Assembly: GCA_002286855.1 (NCBI GenBank)
Contig: NRSV01000033.1
Location: forward strand, 124,001-188,000
Reading direction: 5' to 3'
Length of the DNA: 64,000 nucleotides
DNA from: Bipolaris cookei
Taxonomy: Eukaryota > Ascomycota > Dothideomycetes > Pleosporales > Pleosporaceae
Below, in pieces: positions 12,487 to 22,181 of the stretch; positions within the stretch are counted from its first letter, which is position 1; each line of letters opens with the position of its first letter. Both the position numbers and the translations under genes were made by a program. The notes under the pieces were generated by a model. The model had not been told where the DNA came from, ran no database searches, and saw only the letters and a list, made by a program, of their open reading frames with translations.

Positions 12487-13305
12487 CTACCAAGGATATC
12501 CCCCGGAATTATGTATAAACTTGCCCACCTCTGCGTCCCTCTTTCCCTCCACAAGTTCTACGACACTGTCAACCGTCTTCTCAGCGCTTCGTGCGCCAAA
12601 TTCTTGCTTATTGTACGGCCCGAGGTTAGATACTGTGAACCCGGGGTCATAACAAAAGACCTTAATCTTCGTGTTTGTTCCACCTACAGCCCCAACATCA
12701 TCCTCGCCTGACTCCGGCTCTGTTGCATCGGTTTGTTTCACGCCGAGTCCAAACTCAACGTACAGACATGCAGTCAACATATTGAAAGCCACCTTACTTG
12801 CACGATATGGAATGCCTTGAATCTTGTACATTGGACTTTCTGGGAAGACTCGCCGACCGATACTTCCAGCACCAGAAGATATGTTGATGATCCTGGGGTT
12901 CTCGCTTTTCTTGAGAAGGGGTATGAGCGCTTTTGTGAGGAGCCATGGACCAGTAGCATTGATATCGAAGGCTGCAGCAATCCTTTCGCGCTCCGTTGCA
13001 CCTTCTGGGATCGCGACCGCAGCGTTGTTGAAGAGAATGTCGAGTTTGCCATGCTTTTCTCGGATACGTGCAGCTGCTTGAGTTATGTGCTCGTCGCTCT
13101 GTACGTCAAGGTGCATTAGCTCGGCGCTGCCGGGGAGGTTGCGTGCTTGCAGGTCTTGCAGGGCCGTGGAGCCTCTATTGATGTTGCGAGAACTTAGGAG
13201 GACATGATAAGTGCCTTTCTGGAGAAGTTGATGTGCTATCTCAAAGCCAATTCCAGAATTCGCACCGGTGATTAGGGCGATCTCTTTGGCAATAACGGAT
13301 GACAT
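12487..13305 (-). CDS. Short-chain dehydrogenase/reductase (272 aa)
   Basis: Classical SDR with a Rossmann TGANSGIG motif (about residues 15-22), SSR at the end of beta-2 suggesting NADP(H), NNAA (NNAG-equivalent), INISSGAGS with the catalytic Ser, and YRASK with the catalytic Tyr and Lys. The C-terminal PGFTVSNLGPYN fits family carbonyl reductases. Start chosen at MSSVIAKEIALITG (13305); an ATG 12 codons upstream is possible. The substrate is unknown. Its neighbours are a HET gene and a PLP/MFS pair, which may hint at specialised metabolism, but spacing and strands do not prove a cluster. Confidence 0.9.
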   Translation of the reverse strand: MSSVIAKEIALITGANSGIGFEIAHQLLQKGTYHVLLSSRNINRGSTALQDLQARNLPGSAELMHLDVQSDEHITQAAARIREKHGKLDILFNNAAVAIPEGATERERIAAAFDINATGPWLLTKALIPLLKKSENPRIINISSGAGSIGRRVFPESPMYKIQGIPYRASKVAFNMLTACLYVEFGLGVKQTDATEPESGEDDVGAVGGTNTKIKVFCYDPGFTVSNLGPYNKQEFGARSAEKTVDSVVELVEGKRDAEVGKFIHNSGGYPW

Positions 13306-14075
13306 CGTGGTGGCTTCAATGGTGACTGCTCTTATCTTCAAGATGAATATTGAATCTAGTGCAAGAGTATAGAGAGGGTGTATCGAGACTCTTTGTGAAC
13401 ATGTCCTGCCAATGTAGCTTTATGTACATGTTGCCTTGTAGTTGACTTGCATCCTTCTCGGAGACATACACTGTAAATCCGGTTCACTCAACCTAGCCTA
13501 TCCATGGGCTTTAGACTTCAGATCGCAGATCTGCACTCTATGCACGATCTGGCTAGCGCTCTGTTGGATTTAGCCATTGTGTAACACAAAAGCCGGGCCT
13601 AGATCGCAAAGGCCGCCGGGCGGTTTTTGCACTTGGACGCGGGCTAACGAAATTAAGACTAGAAGATTTGCACTTTTCAAACCAGAACAGATTGCACATG
13701 GTATGTGTGAGAGAGAGTACTAAGTTAGTTCTCATGATCTCATGTTCCTAGATGTGACCCATCAACGCAAATTTGATCAGGGGCTTTCGATAATCGTAAC
13801 GCTAATAACCAATATTGTCCGAATCTTACTCAGGTACTGAGGTACCAGCCATGTGACTCCCGATCTACGCGGATACTTGTGCACAGAGCTCAGGAGTACA
13901 TCAATCCCTTTCCCTTCGAAAGGAGAATAGAGATAGCAATGAACCATAGTTACTTGCCACCCATACTCACCCACACGCTGTGTACACCGTGCAACTAGCT
14001 GTATTGACTTAGACATCTTGCTAACGCCAAGCGCTGGCTAGCCAATAGAGTCCATTCAACAAATATGCTAAAATT
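13306..14075. other. Intergenic
   Basis: Contains the SDR promoter side and the 3' flank of the PLP-rhodanese gene. No supported gene. Confidence 0.5.
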
Positions 14076-15908
14076 TCACAGCACGATACCCGTCTGCCCC
14101 CGCGCTTGAGGCGATAGCGAGTCTGTTCTCATCTCCTTCGTAGCAGCTTTGGACATATTCAATCGGTTCTGCTGCGTTAGCTCTCTACCGCGCTCAGTCA
14201 ATTGTAGTTGTGGCATGTCTTTTCGCACTGCAGCGATTCCACCTTTCACACTGCTCGCAGCGATTCCTCTGGCCCGAAGTATACTTGTAGCAACCCTTGC
14301 TGTGTCTCCTTCATAGCATACTGCATAGACCTGCTTGCCAGCAAGATCGTAAGCACTGATACGATCGGGGGTGAACGTGGCCTCTAGCTCCTTCCATTGA
14401 GTCTCAAGTATTGCGGAATCGACAAATGGACTAGGCATGGAGGCGTTGCAGCTCTGCAGTGGTAAATTGCATGAGCCTGGTATATGAGTTCTGGAAAAGT
14501 CTTCTGGTTTCCGTAGGTCAAGTATAACCGTCTGGTTGCTGTCGTCTTGCGCTTTGCTGGTGAATTGCGAGAGTAATTGCGAGGGCTCCAGTTCCCAAGC
14601 GTCATCGTAACGGTAAAGGTCGACTGCCCTGAGATTCTGTGTTCACGTCAGAATTACACTGGAAAAGAAGAAGAGATAACCATACTTCATTGTGAATAGG
14701 CGGGAAGGCTTCGGCGCCAAGCTTGTCGAAATACTCGTCCACATACTGGATAGGGAGATCACAGCAAATGAAGGCACAATCGATGAGTCCGTTAGAGCCA
14801 GCGAGTTCTTTCAAAGTACCTGTTGCTTTTCGCTTGCCCAAATAGTTGAAAAGTCCTTCTACTGTCAGTCGTTACTATATGAATAGATGATCGACGCACC
14901 TTTGAGGTTAAAGCCGGACGATGGTCCACAGATAAGGCCTTCACGGCAAAGCTGCAAGCTGAGACTGAATGCGTCCTTTGAACCAACCTCCTCGATAGCA
15001 TCTACAGAATCGCGCCAAGGAAATTCGACGGGAGCTAGTAGTGCAAAAGAACGGGGTCCAGGAACTCGATCGCCAGGAGCTGTACACACGCTGAGCAGTA
15101 TATTAGTTTCTGTGTCATACCCTACGATGAAAAGCACATCAACATACCCCAAGCGAAACACCGACGGATCCTGAGCCTTGAAGTATTGTCCCAAGCCTGT
15201 CATAGTACCCGATGTACCCATACCAGTACATATCAATCGAATGTTGGGCAACTGCTCGAGGATCTGAGGACCGGTCCATCTGACGTGAGATTGCCAATTC
15301 TATAGTATTTAGTAAATGTTTGAGAGCATTGCATCGCGTAAGTAACATACTGCATCATTTTCATATTGATTCAAGTTCAAGACTGATTCGTCCTCTTCAG
15401 CCATTTTCTTGGCTTGTTGTATACCTCCACGGCAATCGGTAGGATCGGGTTGAGACGGGCCCCCGAACAGTGTGCTTTCACAAATTTAGCTAGGAATCAT
15501 GGGGAATCAGCGCTATACTTACATGTCTAGTCCAAAGAACTGCATGAGCCGCAATTTGGGACCACTGGTCTTGTTGCTTAAGAAAGCGCGTGTGTCTTGA
15601 ATTCCGTGATTAATCCGTGAAAGTAGTGCAAGTGAGATAACGGTCGATCCGCTTGAATACTCAACGACAGTCTTTGACTTTTCTGGCTGCACTCCTTTCG
15701 CCAACATATTCAAAGCGGGCATGACCTTGACGTTGTTTGCAGGATGCATGGACATCATTTTGGCGTGTATGCGAACACCGTCATTATAGAACGGGTTTAG
15801 GCTGGGTGGTAGTTCTACGAGTGGAAGCATTGGTTGACAATCAGGGTCAAAATAGTTCCGAATTGCATCGGGACCCGAGTAGGCGTTCAGATAGTTTCGT
15901 TTAGGCAT
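14076..15908 (-). CDS. PLP-dependent cysteine synthase-like enzyme fused to rhodanese (527 aa)
   Basis: Six exons (minus order): 15908-15523, 15474-15351, 15299-15148, 15090-14900, 14855-14686, 14636-14076. They sum to 1584 nt, all with GT-AG introns of 44-57 nt. Residues about 1-360 form a fold-type II PLP domain: MHPANNVKVMPAL with Schiff-base Lys about 61, EYSSGSTV in place of the usual SSGNTG, the phosphate loop TGMGTSGTMTG, and GPSSGF near its end. Residues about 375-500 are rhodanese-like (LDLRKPEDFSRTHIPGS and VCYEGDTARVATSILRARG with a candidate catalytic Cys). The fusion suggests sulfur transfer linked to beta-replacement on an amino acid; the substrate is unknown. It is divergent from an MFS exporter. 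Confidence 0.85.
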
Positions 15909-15927
15909 TTTTGTATTTAGATAAAAT

Positions 15928-16427
15928 TATGATGAACGAAACATAAGGTATGTGATAGTAGACAAGCTCTCCTCTTTAAAGTGAATGCATTCACCGAGGC
16001 TACCAGACCAATGCGGACAAAAAACATGCACATCATATTTTGTTCTGTGGATGCGGCTGTAGGGAGCCATGACATCCATCATGCTTCCGAGATAATAACG
16101 CTACAATATAGTTGTTACATGATTACGGTATAGTCGGTGTTCATACCTTGATGGTTTCTAAGGCATATTGAGCACATTGTGTCCAATCGAAGCCACGGGG
16201 TGAACAGGCGCTTTTTCTGTTTACAGAATAGCGTTGGCAGGGCAGTACTCCTTGTTCGCCTCAGCATCCATGACTTTCGGCCAATCCGTTTCACATGTAG
16301 CCTCTAACTTGGCAGATCGACATGCCACGCACATTCCATGCACGCTGCAGTGTATTTCAAGATGCTCAAATGGTAAGCGGTCAGACCTATGAAGGGCAAC
16401 GCAGATTGGCCATGATGCACTACCCAT
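15928..16427 (-). CDS. Possible small Cys-containing gene upstream of the PLP gene
   Basis: Weakly supported. A canonical 46-nt intron (16146-16101, gtatga to tgtag) joins two coding-looking segments in phase: one ending FDWTQCAQYALETIK and one starting RYYLGSMMDVMAPYSR and ending at a stop at 15928. Further upstream an ATG at 16427 opens a different frame (MGSASWPICVALHR, with HCSVHGMCVAC). A first junction near 16265 would be needed but is not obvious. It could be a small unknown protein, a decayed gene or chance. It occupies the interval between the PLP and MFS genes, so their promoters would share this DNA. Confidence 0.3.
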
Positions 16428-16806
16428 GTGTGTAGCTTGTTGATCGACGAACCAATGTGTCGTGTACTAGTACACCGCTAGGGGCCTTGGCATCCAATGA
16501 GCTTCTTAGTGGAGCAAGTTTGCGCACGTTTTGCTGCCATCTATTGACGCACAATTCTAGACTGCTGGAAGATTCCCTGAGCAGCTGCCGGCGATATACG
16601 GAGATGGACCGTTTTCCAGAGGCCTGGGCTTCCAAAGACAGGTAAGCACCTTATAAGAAATCGGTGCTCTTAAGCCCTTTGGTTCCAATTGCAGTGCGCG
16701 CCGTCTGTGGACTTCCAGGCCCGGTGATATATAGCATCCCCTAAGAAACTTGAGGAGATTGCAGTGACGACGGTGGCTGTCTTTTCCTCCTCTATTCTTC
16801 AATCGA
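16428..16806. promoter_or_regulatory. Divergent promoter region of the PLP and MFS genes
   Basis: Roughly 0.4-0.9 kb separates the minus-strand PLP gene (and the doubtful ORF) from the plus-strand MFS gene. The arrangement is compatible with shared regulation. A TATATA-like stretch (gatatatagc, about 16723-16732) lies about 80 bp ahead of the MFS start. No specific operator was identified. Confidence 0.4.
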
Positions 16807-18942
16807 ATGCCCAAGACTGACGCATCCTGTCTTGAGTACATCATGGCCACTAAACCTACTCCCGAAGTTGTACCACACCCATCAGACGAGGAAGCTGAGC
16901 CGAGGTTCAACGAGCAAACTAACTATGTGCCGGTCAAGACTATCATTACTGTGAGAGTACTTGCGTCCAATATTGTTCCCTGTGCTCATCAAACTAGATA
17001 TTCCTGGCCTGCGCAAGTATTGACTTGCTGGCATTGTTAGACCAGACTACTCTTGGAGCAAGTTTAACCATTGTCAGCAAAGCTCTTGATGCTGACAGCG
17101 AGCGTGCATGGATTGCAGGCGCCTACTTTCTCACATCGACCTCATTTCAGTTGCTCTATGGCCGGCTTTCTGACATATGGTCTCGCAAAGTCATCTTGAT
17201 CTTTGGCATCGCAATCTTCTTCTTCGGTTCATTAGCTGCGTCGTTGGCGCAGTCAGCCATTCAGCTCATCATCTTCCGCGCGTTCACGGGAGCTGGAGGC
17301 GGCGGTCTTATGACAGTTGCTCAACTGATAGTTTCTGATATAGTGCCGCTTCGCGAGAGAGGCAAGTATCAAGGCATACTGGTATGTCACATGCTATCCA
17401 TGTTGAAGAAAGTAATTCACATTACCATAGGGGTCTGTTGTAGCATTAGCCAATGGAATCGGACCAATCATTGGAGGTGCACTCGCCTCGCAAAGCCCAG
17501 ACTCTTGGTAACGCCTTCCAAAGAGACGAAATCCATCATGTGCTGATTATGTCATAGGCGATGGATCTTTAGGTTAAATCTTTTCACAAGTCTCTTGGCT
17601 ACTAGCGCTGTGATCTTCTTTATGCCATTACGCAAAGTCGACGGTGCATGGAAAGAGTAAGCTATTAGGACCATCTCACAGTTCAATGCTAAGAGAACAA
17701 GAAAAGTAGCAGCTATCGACTTTTTTGGAGCTTTCCTTGCCCTTTCCGGCTCCACACTACTCGTGGTATGTATGTCCTGTTTCATTCAGTGCGCTAAAGC
17801 TTACTGGCAACAGTTGGCGTTGACATGGGCTGGTGGTGAGTACCCGTGGGAATCTGCTCACGTTATCGCTACTCTTGTCGTCGGTGTAGCAGTCTCCGCA
17901 AGTTTCATTTTCTGGCAATGGAAAGGTACTAGTGTGCCGCTAGTTTCGAGTAAGTCATGGCATCGGATCCAGCTGATAGATCCTTTCGTTCATCACACAA
18001 TTGCTATGAATCACTTTTACTGATCATCTTTAGTGGAAATCTTCACCTCCAAGGTCGTCAACGGAGCTATGTTGACAATGTTTGTCAATGGCTGGAATTT
18101 CCTTGTCCAAATATTCTACATCCCATCGTTCTACCAACTGGTATATGGATATTCAGCTGTAAAGTCTGGAGCACTGCTGCTACCTATCACACTCACACAA
18201 AGTGGGTGTCCTTAATTATCCAGAGAAAAGTAGATTGTTGCTGATGGGATAATAGCGCTTTTTAGCACAATCTCAGGTCTCGTGGTGCATTGGACTGGAC
18301 GTTACCGAGAATCTCTTCTCATCGGATGGGCGGTATGGGCAATTGCGTTGGGATTACTATCAACGCTCGACAGCCCTTCGCTTGGGAAGCAGATAGGATA
18401 TTCCCTTCTTGCTGGTTTTGGACTTGGAAACACACTGCAGCCAAGCCTGATTGCCGTACAAGCAGGAGTCGAACGCAAGCACATGGCAGTCGTCACAGTA
18501 AGACATATATACCTGCGCCTCTTTGACATTGTTCCTCAGAGACTAACACCGAATACAGTCAACTCGTAATTTCATACGCAACCTTGGCGGCACCCTAGGA
18601 CTGGCCATTGCAGGAACCATTGTCAATAATACTGTTCGGCATTCACTAGCGTCATACAACCTCTCCAGAAAAGAATTGAACCTACTTCTCAACTCGCCAG
18701 AACTATTTCGCGAGTTGGTCGGTACACAGCGTATGGATCAGATTCGCCTCTCACTCACCTTGGCATACAAGGAAGGCTTTCGAATCATCTTCATCGTGGG
18801 TGCGGCTCTCAACGCTATCGCCTTTGTCGCTGCTTGGTTCTTGATGCCTCAGGTAGAACTTGAACGTAAGGACGATGCTCAGCTAAAAGAAGAAGGCAAG
18901 AAGAGGCATGAAGAGAGGCTTACGAAGGCTTGTAGAGTCTAG
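16807..18942 (+). CDS. MFS drug/metabolite exporter, DHA2 (14-TM) type (565 aa)
   Basis: Nine exons: 16807-16950, 16998-17381, 17431-17507, 17558-17656, 17702-17765, 17814-17949, 18034-18201, 18256-18497, 18559-18942, totalling 1698 nt with every junction in phase. A second ATG at 16843 is also possible. Motif A appears as GRLSDIWSRK after TM2, followed by the glycine-rich GAGGGGLM and GPIIGGALA (motif C-like). About 14 hydrophobic segments run through residues 50-520, and the tail is charged (ELERKDDAQLKEEGKK). The architecture fits fungal toxin/multidrug-type proton antiporters of the plasma membrane. It is divergent from the PLP-rhodanese gene, so it may export that enzyme's product or give self-resistance (inference). 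Confidence 0.9.
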
Positions 18943-19137
18943 AATAGCTGTTCATCACTATGTCTCTCCTATGACCAGCTCCATACCAGACCACCTATGA
19001 TATTTTACATAATGATGTGTTCTTCGGCAGGCTAGTTCCTCTGGATACGCCATAAAGCGGCGGGCTTTGGAACAAAACTCGGTATCATTCTCGCTACTTG
19101 CATTGCCGCAGTTGGCGTCTTGGACATGCAACATCCC

Positions 19138-19712
19138 TCAGGTATCCTTCAGCGGCCAATTGATACCCTTGTCCTTCGCTCCTATGTTCCCCAACGCCGC
19201 GCAAGTATACATGCCCACAGGGTTGTTTTCCACAGCCCTCAAGTATTGTAGATCAAGGCAATGCTTGGTACCCACGCTAGCCTCGAGTGCAATGCGCCCA
19301 TCAGCCATGGAAATCCAAGTCTGGGACTCCGCCTTGGGTGCGCATTCGCGGAGAGAAACGGGTGCCATGTCCTTCCACCCAGATCTGGGGCCTGCGTCCA
19401 TGCACAGAGTTGTGGAGGCGAGTTGAATCGAGGTGCTGTTTGATGGTGCATCAAGATACCATGTTTGCGAAGTAGATGTGGTCAAAGATTAGCTTGTGGG
19501 CCAACTTGTTATCTTATGTATACAACCTCGATGTGTAGAGAGTGGTTAATGACAACTGACACTACAAGAGGCGCGCCTGCAGTGCGCGATTTTGGAACGA
19601 CAATGAATTTAGTATTTTGAGCTGAGGTGAGGTAAACAGTGCGGTGCCCTTCTGGTGCTTGGGCGAGGCTTGTTATCACGAGTGCAAGGCCAAGGATAAC
19701 AAAAGGCAACAT
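19138..19712 (-). pseudogene. Secreted ricin-B-like (beta-trefoil) lectin, splice-site defective
   Basis: Exon 1 (19712 to about 19561) gives a signal peptide (MLPFVILGLALVITSLAQA) then PEGHRTVYLTSAQNTKFIVV. Exon 2 (about 19477-19138) carries two QxW-type motifs (SQTWYLD, SQTWISMADGRIALEAS) and KHCLDLQYLRAVENNPVG, typical of fungal ricin-B-like secreted proteins of about 160 aa. These bind carbohydrate and lack any catalytic toxin chain. Between the exons a CTAAT branch-like site (19492-19488) is followed by no AG in the next 40 nt. Every upstream AG leads into a stop in the needed frame. The gene therefore either uses a rare non-AG acceptor or is a splice-site pseudogene. It is convergent with the MFS gene. 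Confidence 0.6.
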
Positions 19713-20434
19713 TGTGATTCAGTGAAGCTGTTGGGAAATATCTACGGAACAAAGCACATCGAGATATTCTTTTGAAGTGTTTGCTTCCCTGATCTTTCTC
19801 GCTTGGCTGATATCTACGCTTGATTAAAGTGTAAAGATGTGTACCGATGGTGGGGACGAAGCGAACGGCAGTCGTGAATGTGGGGAACATCCTACACAGC
19901 ACTTTAAATAGATCACTGATACTGTTCAATATTTATCCATTAACATCATGTCTTCGGTAGTTGCATACCCATCACAGCCAGGACATATGATTACTGCAGG
20001 AGTTCATGTTCGCGTGACTGATTGGATGCGATGCTCTCAATATCGAAAGATATGTTGTTTGATAGCCGCTTGGTATACACCAGCTTCCCCAACTTTTAGT
20101 AGTATCTTTCACTTCTGGTACCACCAGACATCATCACTCAGCATTATGACAGAAATTGAGCCCTGTTGCAAGGAAATTAATGCCTACAGTGCGTCTGGAT
20201 GAACTGGATTGTCCCACCCCTTTCAATTCGTGACTAATGATTTCCCTTTCCCCACGGTGTTTCTTTTCTTCGTGCATTGTTTCTGACATACGCAAACCCC
20301 AAAAAGCAAACGAACTAGTACCAACAGATTGCCCCTGAAGCACGCATGACCTCGCTCTTGTTTACCCATCTCCGTTTTGTTTTTTCTCAAGCTTGAGTTA
20401 TTCATAGCGCTTGTAAATTGCTGTGAGACAATTG
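19713..20434. other. Intergenic
   Basis: Promoter side of the lectin-like gene and 3' flank of the CorA-like gene. Nothing else is supported. Confidence 0.5.
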
Positions 20435-22181
20435 TTATTTAGTATTCAGAGGTGCACTGACATCCTTTTCTTTCTTTTTCCACAACAACCACGTGATTAA
20501 CATTACTACCAGCGTGAGTAGAAAAGTGACTAGAAAATATAGCCACAACCAAGAAGAGTACATGCGCCCATCGAGACCGTTGTGGAAGTCAAAAAATGTG
20601 GTGCTGAAGAATGTCTGCAGGGGAACTTATTAGAAAGGAGATGCCGACGTGCAATTCATTGATGGCTTACAGCAGTAAATGTGGCGGGAAGAAAGATCAT
20701 TGTCATTGCGGCGATGATCTTCATTACGGCACTATCACGTGATGTGGAAATGGCTACGCTTTGCGAAGATCGTGCCAGTCTAGTGCTAGTACTAGCTAGA
20801 CTGAGACTGGTCGCTGCATCACATTGAGCAATGCCGCTGTATATCTGCGAAAATGAGAATGACTTTTAGTACTATTCGAGCCAACAATAATACTCACAGT
20901 CTGAACTAAAGCTTGACCTCTTTTGGAAAGATAGTCAGTTCTATCCTGCAATCCCAGATTCCACGCACGCAGCTGTTCATGCGTCTCCAATAGTAAATTT
21001 GTAATGTGTGAAATATCATTCTTCGGCTCACCGTGGGCCATAGCTTGTTGTCGATATCGATCTGTAACCTGGTCCAGGAAATCAAGCAAACGCGCAGTGC
21101 TTTTGCACGACCAAGCGATATATGCAAGCTGAGTATTTGCTGCATTTAGAGTCCTCGACAGTGCCGTGAAGTCAAGATTCGCCAGGTCAATGCTATCATG
21201 GTGATCGAATCGTATGCCCAACGCTCGTTCGTGCCAGTAGATCTGGTCATGCCACCGGCCAATGACTTTGCCTAGCTGAGAAAGGTTTTGTTGAACAATT
21301 ATACTAGGGATGAGAAAGGAAGATTCGTTTGCAGCACCCTCCTCGACATCGCGAGTGAAGCGGTCGTAATTCGCGGTTGCTAAGCCATGCATGAAAATGT
21401 ACATCTGACGACTGGGAAAATGATATGTAAGCGAAATACCAGCGCATACATAGTTCATTGCACCAGGAATAGATTGAATGACGAAACCTATCAGAATTTG
21501 TTTAGAGAGTCTCACTGTTCCTGTATTCGCTCACTTACTAAGATAGTTTTCCCGAATATCATGAAGTGGTGTATGGAGTAAGTGGTCCGGTATTTGAGGT
21601 TGTGTGAAAGAATTGACCGAGGCCCTTTGATCCAGTATACTAGGATAGACGTCTGGTATGCGTGCAAATGGCGCAATGAGTGTGTACATTTGTAGTGACA
21701 AAGAGATTGGCGTTAGGCTCCCGTCATAAAGCCCTGTCCGCTGTGAACAACTGGAGATTCCATGAGCTATTATCTACTACAGCTAAAAATAGGTATGCAC
21801 ACAATAGTTTTATTGTCTCATGTTCTGGTTGCTGCAAAGAACTAGGCTTTTTATTTGGCTGTGTTTGAAAGTCATTCTGGATGTATGTCTCAACCAGACT
21901 CTTTGTAACTTGGAATTTCCGTGAACTCCCATCACTGCGTACCTCAATCAGCGATACGGGAGCGTTACTATCTTCAAAAAAAATCCACTGATTTGTGCTT
22001 GATCTTTGTTCGTGAAGATGGCACTGCTCTGCGGATTGAGCTTCTCATCTTCGCTGTGATGAGGCTGAAGGTGATAGGGAGATGGCCCTGAAGGCCTCTT
22101 TGGGGATTTTGAGTAAGCAAGGGCAAACAAGATTGGAATCTTTATTGGAATATTGTTTGAAAAAAGCAGCTCGGAAGACAT
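20435..22181 (-). CDS. CorA-like fungal membrane protein, N-terminal frame uncertain
   Basis: The clear part has exons 20614-20435, 20844-20671, 21487-20898 and one ending at 21539, joined by GT-AG introns of 51-56 nt. The C-terminus has the fungal CorA-like pattern: SAVMKIIAAMTMIFLPATF followed by TFFSTTFFDF, a polar loop with RMYSSWLWLYF, then a second membrane helix and a Lys-rich tail. Upstream blocks (DGSLTPISLSLQMYTLIAP; VSLIEVRSDGSSRKFQV) are also coding. Two points need explanation. Around 21733-21800 the frame changes, either through a 67-nt intron with a weak gtgcat donor or through a frameshift. At an 8-nt A/T run (21976-21983) the ATG-started frame from 22181 falls out of register. 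Such proteins resemble Mg2+ channels, but ion transport is unproven. Confidence 0.6.
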
